64,000 bases of DNA from Ypsolopha sequella (GCA_934047225.1 OW203989.1:11135977-11199976), one strand, 5' to 3'; counted from the first letter of the stretch, positions 21,297 to 31,939 are shown. Numbers and translations: made by a program. Notes: a model not told the origin generated them from the sequence alone.

Positions 21297-21685
21297 TTTT
21301 CAATGCAAGTGCTCGTAAAGGCCCACTTTTTATGCATCAAAACCGAACAGAAAGTCGATTTTTGCCCTAGGGCTTTATTATTATTATTATTTTATTTATT
21401 TACAATGGTTGGCTAACCTGCAGCCTTTTCTGTGTACCATAAATGTTATACTTTTTTTCCACTGTTTAACGTCTCTGGATACAGTCCTTTTGAGCCAATC
21501 ATAATTTAAAGTTCACAAGATTATATTTGTTTTATTTCCTCACACTATGCATTGAAAAACGTAGTATGATACACGGGCGTAAGAGCAATAAATTACTCGG
21601 TTACGTTTAAAACACTCGCTACGCTCGTGTTTTAAATCGTCCTCGTAATTTATTCCTTTTCGCCCTTGTAGCATAAACTACTATT
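21297..21685 (+). mobile_element. non-autonomous repeat P, copy 1
   Basis: From TTTTCAATGCAAGTGCTCG to GTAGCATAAACTACTAT; an inverted copy is at 61836-62269. Shared landmarks are GCCCTAGGGCTTT, GGATACAGTCCTTTTGAGCC and a near-palindromic AAAACACTCGC...GCTCGTGTTTT. Confidence 0.75.
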
Positions 21686-22175
21686 ATGGGGCGGCAAACC
21701 TTACATGCCCAGGGCGCCAAATCGTAAAACACGCCAATGTATGTATAGATATGCTAAATACCATATTCTCAACTGATGCCGGGGGCCCAAAATATATCTG
21801 TTTCTCTTTTCTTACAATAAAAATCATATTTGATAAAGGGTTGCCAGATATCTATTCTACTACTAATTTGGTCACAGCAACCACTTTCAGAGATTGTGAC
21901 AATTTGTTGCATACAAACAAACGCGGCAGGGGACTTAAATTAATAATATATATACTGAAACCACTGATTAACAAACTCATCACAAAATATTCGAGACTAT
22001 AAGAGTCTATGCAAACGGGAAATTTGGAATGTTCCTTACACAATGAAGGCAAGAAACGGTGTTTTGAAATTCAAATATGCTTGTAATACAGGCTGTTCTA
22101 GTTTGTTACTCCGTCAGCGCGGGCTGAGCCATTGACAAAATGCTAGAGTAATAGATAATAATGATTTTGTTACAG

Positions 22176-23729
22176 ACTAGCGACCTCCTAACTACAACTG
22201 CAGGAGATCCAGTGGACAAAAACCAAACCAGTACTCTGAATACAGATGTTTTGTTAAATCTATTTTTTATCGAGACTATGAAAAATGAAGTAAATAAAAA
22301 AACACCGAACCGTTTTGCTTTTCCTAAGGGAATTGGAGCTTATGGTTACTTCGAAGTTTTAAATGATGTAACTAGATACACAAAAGCAAAATTATTCGAA
22401 AAAATTGGGAAAAGAACCCCTGTATTTGTTAGATTTTCCTTACAAGAAACAGAAATAGGTTCAAGTGACACTGCATTGGCAGCCTTAAGAGGGTTTTCTA
22501 TTAAATTCTACACCGAAGAAGGAAATTTTGACCTTGTGGGTTCCCACCTCCCAGTGTTTCTTTCCAGAGACCCTCTTCAAATTGTGTCAGCGATTCATGT
22601 TGCTAGACCTAATCCGAAAACGCAAGGAATCGATGTTCATGCAATTATAGACTTTGCATCGAAAAATTACAACTCTTTCCTGGCTTTTTTTATTCTTTTA
22701 TCAGAATTCGGCCTACCAAAAGGATATAGATATATGAATGGATATACATATCATGCCCTTGAACTTTATAACAATTGCAGCGAAAGTCACTATGCCCGAA
22801 TCAATTTTATAACCGAGCAAGGCTTTAAAAGTTTCAGCATTAAAGAAGCTTTAGCTATATCCAGTTATGATCCAGATTTTTTTCAACGGGATTTGTACAA
22901 CTCGATAGCTGTAAACAATTTTCCTTGTTGGAAATTGCAAATGGATATTTTGAAAGGAAATGATCCTATGAGTCTTGATTTTGACCCTTTTGACATCACG
23001 AGAATCTGGCCTGATGGCACCTACGATACTGTGGTTGTTGGGCGCTTTTGTTTGGATAGAAATGTTGGAAATCATTTTGATGAAACTGAAAAAGTAGCTA
23101 TGAACCCAGGTAATCTTGTGCCAGGGATAGGTTCATCACCGGATCAAGTGTTTCTTGCAAGAGTGCTCGCATATATTGAAGGTCATGAAAGTCGTTTAGG
23201 AGGCAATTTTAATAAGATACCAGTGAATTGCCCAATGTACGCTCAAACATACAACCGTGATGGAAAACCACCTGTGTCGCTAAACATGAAAGATGCTCCT
23301 AACTATTATCCTAATAATTTTAATGCTCCTGAACCATATTATGATTCGTTAAGACCAAAGAGATGTTTGCAATTAGAGGAAAAAAATATTCCAGATCCTG
23401 AAGGCTGCGCCCATTTCTATACTGAAGTTCTCAAAACTGAGAAACAAAAACAAAGACTAATAGAGAACCTTTTAGTACAGGGCATTCGAGCAGATCCTGC
23501 ATTTGCATTATTGAAATTAGGTCCATTTGTGGCTTTACTTCCTGACTTCACTGCCCGGTTAGCAGAATCATATATAGCTGCAAGATCAAATATCATTCTA
23601 CCAAATTATGTTTGTGATATAAACAACAAAACAATTCACCCGTTTGATACATTTATATCATCTGCACCAGTTGTTAGTCCAGTTGTGGACAAAGTGGTAC
23701 AAACCGCTCACTCACTATCGTTACTTTAA
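22176..23729 (+). CDS. catalase-like protein B, main exon (distal His lost)
   Basis: 517 codons from the acceptor TTTTGTTACAG, same length and phase as copies A and C, no internal stops. It shows the same replacement of the catalytic His by Phe (RFAFPKG) and retains proximal Tyr/Arg (ARVLAYIEGHESRLG). The distal Asn position is His here (VGSHLP) rather than Gln. It differs from A and C most in residues encoded at 22590-22710 (HVARPNPKTQGIDVHAII) and near the end (SSAPVV). With the leader at 18218 the precursor is 561 aa with a signal peptide. Probably an extracellular haem-binding catalase relative without normal peroxide dismutation; the true role is unknown. Confidence 0.88.
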   Translation, partial: TSDLLTTTAGDPVDKNQTSTLNTDVLLNLFFIETMKNEVNKKTPNRFAFPKGIGAYGYFEVLNDVTRYTKAKLFEKIGKRTPVFVRFSLQETEIGSSDTALAALRGFSIKFYTEEGNFDLVGSHLPVFLSRDPLQIVSAIHVARPNPKTQGIDVHAIIDFASKNYNSFLAFFILLSEFGLPKGYRYMNGYTYHALELYNNCSESHYARINFITEQGFKSFSIKEALAISSYDPDFFQRDLYNSIAVNNFPCWKLQMDILKGNDPMSLDFDPFDITRIWPDGTYDTVVVGRFCLDRNVGNHFDETEKVAMNPGNLVPGIGSSPDQVFLARVLAYIEGHESRLGGNFNKIPVNCPMYAQTYNRDGKPPVSLNMKDAPNYYPNNFNAPEPYYDSLRPKRCLQLEEKNIPDPEGCAHFYTEVLKTEKQKQRLIENLLVQGIRADPAFALLKLGPFVALLPDFTARLAESYIAARSNIILPNYVCDINNKTIHPFDTFISSAPVVSPVVDKVVQTAHSLSLL

Positions 23730-23749
23730 AGTTTAATGAAGACGTTTTT

Positions 23750-23755
23750 AATAAA
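23750..23755 (+). terminator. polyadenylation signal of catalase-like gene B
   Basis: AATAAA 21 bp after the stop codon, conserved in copy C and, displaced, in copy A. The 3' UTR would be very short. Confidence 0.55.
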
Positions 23756-24344
23756 GTTTTGTGTACACAAACTCATTCAAGGTATTTACTTATGTACCTA
23801 CTTGTTTTACATTATAAGTAAGTCAAATTAATTTTAGATAACTTACACAGATTATAATGGCTTCGTAGCTCCCAAACAGATGGACCAATTTCTATGCGGT
23901 TTTTAAGACACATAGTAGTGTCAAATGGGTACGTTCTAAAGTATGCTCCTTGTTTAACCGAAAGGTGTAAGAATATGAATTACCAACTCTAAGACAATTA
24001 CTATAATAAATTTATATTTACTTTTGTAGTTTTGTTTTTTATTTTTATTATCATAAATCTACACAAATAAGACACAATACTTGGTAAATTATGTTATGTT
24101 ATGTTAAAAAATCAAGATCCCACCATAGTTTCAACGGTTACATCATACATGAAAATAATAAAATTGACTATGAAAACTAGTCGAGTTCTACATATTCAAA
24201 AGAAATGACCATAACGAACTTTCTTTGAAAATAAGTAAAAAACGTTGTATATTGCCGCAGTGATGACTTTAGGAACCTCCATGGACCTTGGCACCTAATT
24301 TTTTTTAGCCAAGTTGACAATCCTGGACTGCCTTTGTACCGAAC
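23756..24344. repeat. duplicated 3' flank of catalase-like gene B
   Basis: 23756-24090 matches the flanks after copies A (12370 on) and C (28392 on), including GTGTACACAAACTCATTCAA. The remainder to 24344 shows no feature. Confidence 0.55.
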
Positions 24345-24756
24345 TGAGAGTGACTCTCTGTCTTTTTCTTTACGTGTAAGGAGTGAAGAAAATAACCACA
24401 CTTTTGTACTTTTTCGTTGTTTTTATCGGTTTTTAAATTGTTTAAAAATAAGGGATATGTTTATTAAAACCCACTTACGTGGTCGACCTAGAAAATTTAA
24501 AGAGCAATATTACCAGATATGTTTCGTTAATAAAAGAGTGGAATTATGGAAATGGCATGATCTGAAAGGTCTTATTACATGCTGTGTTCGTGAATTATTT
24601 CTATCGAGCAAAGTTTATCTGATCGTGTAACACATGTGTGGAAGACCTAGATAAAGGTTCGAACTATATTGCGTATTTTTTTTTTGAAGTTTTAGACGAT
24701 ATTTGAAAGTATTATTTGAATTCGAAATTACTGATTTCGGGATAAGAGCGCCTTAA
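24345..24756 (+). mobile_element. piggyBac-type MITE, left end missing
   Basis: Matches 50474-50896 in inverted orientation at very high identity. The right terminus GGGATAAGAGCGCC is followed by TTAA (24753-24756); the left terminus is replaced by unrelated sequence before 24345. It carries an open frame (about 80 codons) including RGRPRKFKEQYYQ, which is open in the other copy too. No homologue is known to me. Confidence 0.75.
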
Positions 24757-25140
24757 ATATTTTAAATACTAAGCCTAAAAAGCGTGTATTTGTGCCCGAA
24801 GAACAGCGATAGGGTTCACCACCAATCACGTTGGGACGTAATAATCGTCAGTGAAACGCAGGTGGATTGTGACTTGCATTTCACAGTTCACATTCGGAGC
24901 GCCTCTGACACCCCGTAGGGGATTCATTTCGTGACGTTTTTTTTTCTTTTTAACATTTCTTATTATTAATAATTAGGTTGCCTACCTAAAACATAATTAT
25001 ATGGAAAGTTTCAGCCCAATCAGTTTAGTAGTAGTACCTTTATCTAATTATATATGTAAATAATGTTTTTCTAAACCATTTCTTATTATTAAAAATTAGG
25101 TACTTAAAACTTTTTTGAAAGAACCTATAGTAAATATATA
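24757..25140. other. no gene; diverged gene-flank repeat
   Basis: 24830-24940 resembles the flank at 13680-13780 and 28700-28800. Otherwise featureless. Confidence 0.4.
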
Positions 25141-25402
25141 CAAGGTGAATTTTTGATCATCGTCCAAATTCTTACTGGTGGCTTGGTAAGTGATCAGTAT
25201 CATGGATCAATAACAATTTTTGTGAAATTCGTAAAATGAAATTTCGACTCCCCACAGTGATTCACTCGGGAGTGGAACTGAATTTCTATGGGAAGCCGAA
25301 ATTTCAATTTATGAATTTCACAAAAATTGTTACTGATCCAAGATACTGATCACTTATTAAGCCTCCAGTATGAATTTGGACGATGATCAAAAAGTCACCT
25401 TG
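25141..25402. mobile_element. MITE family C, intact copy
   Basis: Bounded by CAAGGTGA and TCACCTTG with TA on each side; long paired arms with GATCATCGTCCAAATTC. Same family as the nested copy at 16382. Confidence 0.8.
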
Positions 25403-25424
25403 TAAAAAAATATATACAATTATT

Positions 25425-26060
25425 TCACAAAAAAAAAACACGAAAAAAGTAAGCAAATGTCTCGCGTTTCTCACTTTGCTACGAACGGCAGCGAGCGAGC
25501 AAACCACTCAGTCATCAAAAAATACTAACGCATCGTGATTTCACACAAAGGCGTATTTGGTACAATTTTCATATAAATTAAGTATGAGGAATTTAAATTA
25601 TTTTGAGGTTTAAATTTTATTGATAGTTAGTAGTCTTATTTTTCTGTTGGAATAACCATTAGGTTGGGGAAAGTTCCTTCGCATTTTATATGAAAACTCC
25701 AGACTTTTTTTTCAAAGTTTATTTACATTTAAGTATAGTATATATGTGTGTTAGTATTGTTTGTTGACGGAGTGGACTGCTCGCTCGCTGCCGTTTGAAA
25801 GCGAAAAACGATTTTTTTTTGTTATATTTGTGAAGTAAGCATGTTATATACATTTTAATAAACTACAATAATTAGGCTATATATTAGTATTTTTTTATTT
25901 TAAAAAGTAAATATTCTTTACGTCACATCTGCTTGAAGAGAAAATAGTTTGCCTTCATTTTCAGTTACTACAGCGTAAAATTTAAATTCCTCATTCTTCA
26001 TTTATATGAATATGTTACCAAATATGCCCTTTTGTGAAATCACGACGCATTACTATTTTT
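25425..26060. repeat. foldback region with mariner-like end inside
   Basis: GGCAGCGAGCGAGCA near 25490 pairs with TGCTCGCTCGCTGCC near 25779. GCATCGTGATTTCACA and GAGGAATTTAAA near 25530-25600 pair with AAATTTAAATTCCTC and TGTGAAATCACGACGC near 25977-26045. An ATTAGGTTGGGGAAAGTTCC block (25661) is a mariner-type terminal sequence. Confidence 0.55.
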
Positions 26061-26061
26061 A

Positions 26062-26540
26062 ACCGACTTCAAAAAGGAGGCGGTTCTCAATTCGACTGTA
26101 TGTTTTTTTTTTTTTTATTTTTTTTTTTTTTGGCGTTGTTACTCCATAACTCTGTCATTTCGCAACCGATTTGAACAAATTTTTTTTTGTTTGAAAGAGT
26201 ATACTTCCAGGTAGGTCCCATTTTGGGTTTGGTCATGATCTGATGAAGGTCTTCAGAGATAGGCAGTGGAAATCCTCAGAAAATGACAGCATATCTCTCA
26301 AAATTGAGGCAATCGCTATGTACTTGGGTGCTGATTACAAGGTATTACTTGAAAATCGACATTCTTCCACCTGACCTTCGATCCTGGCTTCATCAACATA
26401 TTCACCATAGAACTCTTCAACGGATCAGAGCACATAACTCGAGATTGCGGCAATCACTGCGTTAGGGTGCTGATTCAAGTGTATTACTTGGAGATTATCA
26501 GAATACCCACCTGACCTTCGATCGAAGTGTGCAATAGAGG
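26062..26540 (+). repeat. lepidopteran AACCGACTTCAAAAAGGAGG repeat
   Basis: Starts with ACCGACTTCAAAAAGGAGGC and a long T tract. It contains two related sub-blocks (26296-26376 and 26448-26526) with GGTGCTGATT, GTATTACTTG and CACCTGACCTTCGATC. Confidence 0.65.
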
Positions 26541-26811
26541 GTTACAAAAAAATTCATTGACAGTACAAATATGAATCGATTAACGTGGTTTGTGGAAAAT
26601 GAATACCTTAAAGTTCAACCAAAAACATGTATTTTTTTATGGCTATACGTAACCTAATTATTGCAACAAAATCATCCGAAAGCTGACATTTTATTTCTGT
26701 TTGTATTTTCGTTCCCCTTAATACAGACTGTTCTAGTTTTTTATTCCGTCAGCGCGGGCGGAGCAATGGACAAAAGGCTAGAGTAATAGATAATGCATAA
26801 TTTTGTTACAG
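26541..26811. other. upstream of catalase-like copy C; no leader exon
   Basis: 26718-26811 is the intron end conserved in all copies (TTCTAGTTT.TTA, GTCAGCGCGGGCGGAGCAAT, TTTTGTTACAG). I searched 23730-26811 for the leader exon signature (ATGAACTTATTAGTGCC or GACGTCTCAGCAGTTATAAA-like) and found none. Confidence 0.5.
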
Positions 26812-28365
26812 ACTTGCGACCTCTTAACTACAACTGCAGGAGATCCAGTGGATAAAAACCAAACCAGTACTCTAAATACAGATGTTTTGTTAAATCTATT
26901 TTTTATCGAGACTATGAAAAATGAAGTTAATAAAAAAACACCGAACCGTTTTGCTTTTCCTAAGGGAATTGGAGCTTATGGTTACTTCGAAGTTTTAAAT
27001 GATGTTACTAAATACACAAAAGCAAAATTATTCGAAAAAATTGGGAAAAGAACCCCTATATTTGTTAGATTTTCCTTACAAGAAACAGAAATAGGTTCAA
27101 GTGACACTGCATTGGCAGCCATAAGAGGATTTTCTATTAAATTCTACACCGAAGAAGGTAATTTTGACCTTGTGGGTTCCCAACTCCCGGTGTTTTTTTC
27201 CAGAGACCCTGTTCAAATTGTGTCAGCGCTGCATGCTATTAGACCTAATCCGAAAACACTAATACGCGATATCTATGCAATTATAGACTTCGCATCGAAA
27301 AATTACAACTCTTTCCTTGCAGTTTTTTTTACTTTATCGGAATTTGGCCTACCAAAAGGATATAGATATATGAATGGATATACAAATCACGCCTTTGAAC
27401 TTTATAACAATTGCAGCGAAAGTCACTATGCCCGAATCAATTTTATAACCGAGCAAGGCTTTAAAAGTTTCAGCATTAAAGAAGCTTTAGCTATATCCAG
27501 TTATGATCCAGATTTTTTTCAACGGGATTTGTACAACTCGATAGCTGTAAACAATTTTCCTTGTTGGAAATTGCAAATGGATATTTTGAAAGGAAATGAT
27601 CCTATGAGTCTCGATTTTGACCCTTTTGACATCACGAGAATCTGGCCTGATGGCACCTACGACACTGTGGTTGTTGGGCGCTTTTGTTTGGATAGAAATG
27701 TTGAAAATCATTTTGATGAAACTGAAAAAGTAGCTATGAACCCAGGTAATCTTGTGCCAGGAATAGGTTCATCACCCGATCAGATTTTTCTTGCAAGAGT
27801 GCTCGCATATACTGAAGGCCATGAAAGCCGTTTAGGAGGCAATTTTAATAAGATGCCAGTGAATTGCCCAATGTACGCTCGAACATACAACCGTGATGGT
27901 AAACCACCTGTGTCGCTAAACATGAATGATGCTCCTAACTATTATCATAATAATTTTAATGGTCCTGAACCATATTATGATTCGTTAAGACCAAAGAGAT
28001 GTTTGCAATTAGAGGAAAAAAATATTCCAGATCCGGAAGGCTGCGCCCATTTCTACACTGAAGTTCTCAAAACTGAGAAACAAAAACAAAGATTACTAGA
28101 GAACCTTATAATACAGGGAATTCGAGCAGATCCTGCATTTGCATTATTGAAATTAGGTCCATTTGTGGCTTTACTCCCTGACTTCACTGCCCGGCTAGGA
28201 GAAACATATATAGCTGCAAGATCAAATATAATTCTACCAAATTATGTTTGTGATATAAACAACAAAACAATTCACCCGTATGATACATTTCTATCATCTT
28301 CACCAATTGTAAGTCCGGTTGTGGACAAAGTGGTACAAACCGCTCACTCACTATCGCTACTTTAA
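26812..28365 (+). CDS. catalase-like protein C, main exon (distal His lost)
   Basis: 517 codons after TTTTGTTACAG, open throughout and closest to copy A (same TCDLLTTT start, same YDTFLSSSPIVSP end). Catalase blocks as in A; distal His is Phe, distal Asn is Gln (VGSQLP), proximal Tyr and Arg kept. Variable segment here reads HAIRPNPKTLIRDIYAII. No leader exon lies between copy B and this exon. It would need the gene B leader (18218) by skipping exon 22176-23729, an unrecognised promoter, or it is an unexpressed duplicate. The open frame argues against a long period of neutrality. Confidence 0.82.
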   Translation, partial: TCDLLTTTAGDPVDKNQTSTLNTDVLLNLFFIETMKNEVNKKTPNRFAFPKGIGAYGYFEVLNDVTKYTKAKLFEKIGKRTPIFVRFSLQETEIGSSDTALAAIRGFSIKFYTEEGNFDLVGSQLPVFFSRDPVQIVSALHAIRPNPKTLIRDIYAIIDFASKNYNSFLAVFFTLSEFGLPKGYRYMNGYTNHAFELYNNCSESHYARINFITEQGFKSFSIKEALAISSYDPDFFQRDLYNSIAVNNFPCWKLQMDILKGNDPMSLDFDPFDITRIWPDGTYDTVVVGRFCLDRNVENHFDETEKVAMNPGNLVPGIGSSPDQIFLARVLAYTEGHESRLGGNFNKMPVNCPMYARTYNRDGKPPVSLNMNDAPNYYHNNFNGPEPYYDSLRPKRCLQLEEKNIPDPEGCAHFYTEVLKTEKQKQRLLENLIIQGIRADPAFALLKLGPFVALLPDFTARLGETYIAARSNIILPNYVCDINNKTIHPYDTFLSSSPIVSPVVDKVVQTAHSLSLL

Positions 28366-28385
28366 AGTTTAATGAGAATGTTTTT

Positions 28386-28391
28386 AATAAA
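28386..28391 (+). terminator. polyadenylation signal of catalase-like copy C
   Basis: AATAAA 20 bp after the stop codon, same place as in copy B. Confidence 0.5.
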
Positions 28392-29380
28392 GATTTGTGT
28401 TCACAAACTCATTCAAGGTATTTACTTATGTACTTACCTATTTTATATTATAAGTAAGTACTTCAAATTAATTTACACAGATTATAACGGTTTCGTAGAT
28501 CCCAAACCGATGGACCGATTTCTACGCGGTTTTTTAAGATGCTTATAGTACCGTCAAATGGGTACTTACCTTGTTTATGGCTTGACAAAAAAGTTGTAAA
28601 AAATGTAAGTATATAAATTATCAACTCTTAGATAATTAAATAAATTTATATTGACTTTTATAGCTTTGTTTTTATATTTTTATTATTATTATAAATCTAC
28701 GGGGGTGTACCGAGTAGGTATGGATTGTGACTTGCATTTCACTCTAGAAACACCTCTGACTCCCCCTCGGGGATTCGTGTCGTGACGATATATTATATAA
28801 ATCTACACAAATAGGACACAATAATATAAATAAATTTAGTAAATCAAGATATAATAATAGGTATCTAGTAGGTATTACTTGGAATCTCGTAACTTTCCTC
28901 ACTCCAATCCAGTTGAGCTAGAACAGCCCTAAGTAGTGGAAGCCGGAAACTGGCGGTAATACCCGCCCAAACGAACAACTTTTCGCGAAAAAAAATTGAT
29001 AAATCGAGAAAAAAATTTGTTGTACCATACATTTTGGTCGGGTACGGGGTAGCTGTGTAACTTTTCTATGGAATAGCTGATTTTTTTTTCAGTATTCGAG
29101 AGTTGGCTCCATAGTAAAAGTTGTTCGTATGGACGAGTGCTATCGCCTGTTTCCGGCTTCCACCACTTCATCTTAACACCCTATGAGTACAGTGAGCTGT
29201 GCCCCTATGAATATACTCTTCATTTCTCTCAATGATTCGCCTTTCCTAAATTCCAGTTCATTCAGAACATTATACAAAGTCAGCTTTGCCCCAAATCAGT
29301 ATCGTATAAAGAAACAAAAACAGTTATGCCAGTTTTTCGAATAGGTGTCACCCATTGGTTTCACTCGTTAGAGCTTCCAT
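28392..29380. repeat. duplicated 3' flank of catalase-like copy C
   Basis: Collinear with the flank of copy A (12370-12580, 13598-14028, 14553-14740) once the foldback and the 14029-14552 insertion are removed. Confidence 0.6.
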
Positions 29381-29389
29381 CTCGTAGGA

Positions 29390-29889
29390 TATTTGTCTGT
29401 TGAAAGGACTAAGATTCAAAATGTGAGTGGAGGCAGTAGTTGCTCATTATAAGGGAGTATACCGTCTGGGCCAGGGGAGCTTCTTGGTTTCCGACATTTC
29501 AAAGATTCCTAGATAGCATTATCGTACTTTAGTAATTAAGTCTAAGACAATATTAACTGATACACTGATTAGAGGAGTTAGACAAGGATGTGAAGCGTCA
29601 CCGTGGCTATTCAACATATTCATGGACAGTTGTTTAAACGATTTATAAGAACGTGAATGTGGTCTGAAGTTAGGGGATGCCTCTTATACGCCGCGCCGAT
29701 GGCCAAGTTCTCCTTTCTACATCGACAGATGAGCTGCAAGAGATGGTAACAATTATATGATGCCTTTGAAAAGAAAGGAATAACATTAATTTAGGAAAAC
29801 CAAAGGTTTTAGTGATAGAGAGGGATGAAACGGTGGCTGAATGCAAGGTTAAGATTGTAGATGAGGAAGTGGAGCAGGTTAAGATGTCT
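29390..29889 (+). pseudogene. LINE reverse transcriptase relic
   Basis: Reads, across frameshifts, GVRQGCEASPWLFNIFMDSC, ERECGLKLGD, GKPKVLVIERDETVAEC and DEEVEQVK. This is the palm-to-thumb region of an RTE-like reverse transcriptase; the catalytic YADD is destroyed. Same relic as 14980-15790, without the GC-rich insertion. Confidence 0.75.
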
Positions 29890-30328
29890 AGTCCTGTCAA
29901 ATAAGTTAAGTCGTGTTACACAGAATCGACACTAATCCTCTAAGGTTTCATGTAGAAAGAAAAAGACAAAACGCTTAAATTAAGTTTAGTCACAGTATAG
30001 ATAAGCAGTGGCGTGCACAGAACTTTTTTCCGGAAAAGCAATCAGAAGGTCAAGTACGACACTAAAAAAAATATGAAAAAATTTAAATAACACTTTGAAA
30101 AAAAAAAGTTTGTATGAAAATGTTCACTCTAGGAAAGGCAGTGCCTACCCTGGCGTCATACAAACTTTTATTTTTCAAAGTGTTAATAAAAATTTTTCAT
30201 TTTTTTTTTGTTGTCGTACTTGACCTTCTGATTGCTTTTCCGGAAAAAAGTTCTGTGCACGCCACTGAAGATAAGTTAAATAATGGTGTCGATTCGGCTA
30301 AACACAATTTAACTAATTTGACAGGACT
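29890..30328. mobile_element. MITE family G, split by a nested hAT MITE
   Basis: Ends AGTCCTGTCAAATAAGTTAA and TTAACTAATTTGACAGGACT, with ACAGAATCGACAC / GTGTCGATTCGGC inside and TA on each side. The interior is interrupted by 30006-30267. Further pieces lie at 30336-30510 and 36750-36870. Confidence 0.7.
30006..30267. mobile_element. hAT-type MITE with 8-bp target duplication
   Basis: Ends CAGTGGCGTGCACAGAACTT and its reverse complement; flanks TAGATAAG and AAGATAAG (one mismatch). The arms are about 60 bp and contain CCGGAAAAGCAATCAGAAG. The CAGTGGCG terminus and 8-bp duplication are hAT hallmarks. Confidence 0.8.
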
Positions 30329-30335
30329 ATAACCT

Positions 30336-30510
30336 TATTTTAAGCGTTCTGTCTTTGTCTTTTCGATACGGAAAGAAAAAGACAGAACGCTCAAATTAAG
30401 TTTAGTTCTGTCAAATAAGTTAAGTCGTGTTGCGCCGAATCGATACAATTATTTATTTATACTGTGGTTTAGTCCTGTCAAATATCAAGGCGTGTTACAC
30501 AGAGTCGACA
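30336..30510. repeat. additional MITE G pieces
   Basis: AAGCGTTCTGTCTTTGTC pairs with GACAGAACGCT about 40 bp later; TCTGTCAAATAAGTTAAGTC and AGTCCTGTCAAATATCAAGG are further termini. A rearranged cluster. Confidence 0.5.
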
Positions 30511-30729
30511 CTTATGTATCCTCTAAGGTCTCAGGCAAATTCCGTGGTCAGGTAGCACAGTGTCAGGTATTTTATTTACACCGTATCATGACGAGTACCA
30601 TGACTACTGTTCTTTTTCTCATTTTTCGTAGTTGAAAATATTATAAATTAATATCGTCACGCGAAGATAATATTTTTGATGATCATAGATGAAGTTTTGT
30701 TGGCAACTCGACATAAATTAGACAATAAA

Positions 30730-30886
30730 GCCGTTTCTGAAGGCTTTAATTTTAGTTTTAATGTTGTCAAAATTAAATTTTCGTCATTGCATAATAATCC
30801 TTAAGTGTGACGGACAGAAGCTTCATTTCAAAGGAATAATTTGAGTTTTGACAGCACTAAAACTAAAATTAAAGACTTTAATCAGC
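30730..30886. mobile_element. MITE family H, copy 1 (diverged)
   Basis: Termini GCCGTTTCTGAAGGCTTTAA and its approximate inverse; shares TTTTAGTTTTAATGTTGTCA and TTTTGACAGCACTAAAACTA with copies at 38398 and 63130. Confidence 0.65.
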
Positions 30887-31214
30887 TTTAATGTCACAAT
30901 TTAACAAAATACTAATATGAAATACATTTTAAATTACATAGAATGATTAACATTCCCTTTTAATGCTTATTAAAAGGGAATGTTATTAACATTCCCAATA
31001 ATTCACTATTTAAACTTCGTTTTATTGTTACACTCGTAGATACTCGACTATATTTAATTAGGTACTTATCTACTTACTTGGTTATTTACTTATATGGCAC
31101 GACATGTGGTTATAAAAATAACACAAATAAATTCCTATATATTAAAAGAATATTATTGATATCTAACTCACCTGAACCAATACAACGAGGTGACTTACCC
31201 TGTACTATCGGACA

Positions 31215-31893
31215 AATGGTGGAACAACAAATAAATAAGCTGAAAGTTGGTACATGTATAGATTTGAGTGTGCTGCATCCGAATACGAACACTTGCGGGG
31301 TGTGCGAGGATGTGGGGAGGAGAGCCTGTTGTAGTGTTTAGGGTGAAAAGTTAAGATGGGGCACTAAGGGCAGCCACTAGATACGTTATAGCTACCAGAA
31401 AACGGCTTTAGGAGACTAGCCCTAACTTTTGGAGCATTTTACTTCTACAATTACAGATTTTAAAATAAATTAACAGTCATCGAGAAAAATGGCAATTTCC
31501 ACAAAAAAAATCATCTTATTAGATTCTTTTACTGATATAGGAACATGAGTCTCTATAGGGGTAACCGAAGTTAAGTTATTAGAACTCTCAGAAAACGCAA
31601 AATAAAATTCAAACTTTATACCCTGACCTCGGTTGACCCCATCCATAGATACATGGCATGTGTTCCTTATCAATAAGAAAATCGAATAAGACGACAAAAA
31701 GCATTTTTTTGAATATTGAGCTATCATCACTGCATGGAGTAGGCCAATCTTAACTTTCCACCCTTAACACTACCAGAGGCTCCCGCCCCCACATCCCACC
31801 CCGCAAGAGTTGTTGTTCCGATTCAGCCATTTTATGGATTCAGCAAATCTATTGTACCAACTTTCAGCTTATTTATTTGTTTTTCCAAATTTG
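31215..31893. repeat. foldback with ~140-bp arms around a MITE fragment
   Basis: 31215-31365 is repeated inverted at 31737-31893 (AATAAATAAGCTGAAAGTTG, TTGGTACA, CTTGCGGGGTG, GTTAAGAT). Between them 31363-31560 matches one end of MITE family I (GGGGCACTAAGGGCAGCCAC). An 87-aa frame at 31078-31341 ends with a Cys-rich stretch (CGVCEDVGRRACC); it lies mostly in the left arm and may be incidental. Confidence 0.5.
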
Positions 31894-31939
31894 TACTGAC
31901 CTTTCCTTACATTCCCTGTACTACTGATTAAATTAACTT

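Noticed and set aside
26105..26131. Long T tract as a polymerase III terminator
   Set aside because: Part of the AACCGACTTC dispersed repeat; no A or B box precedes it.
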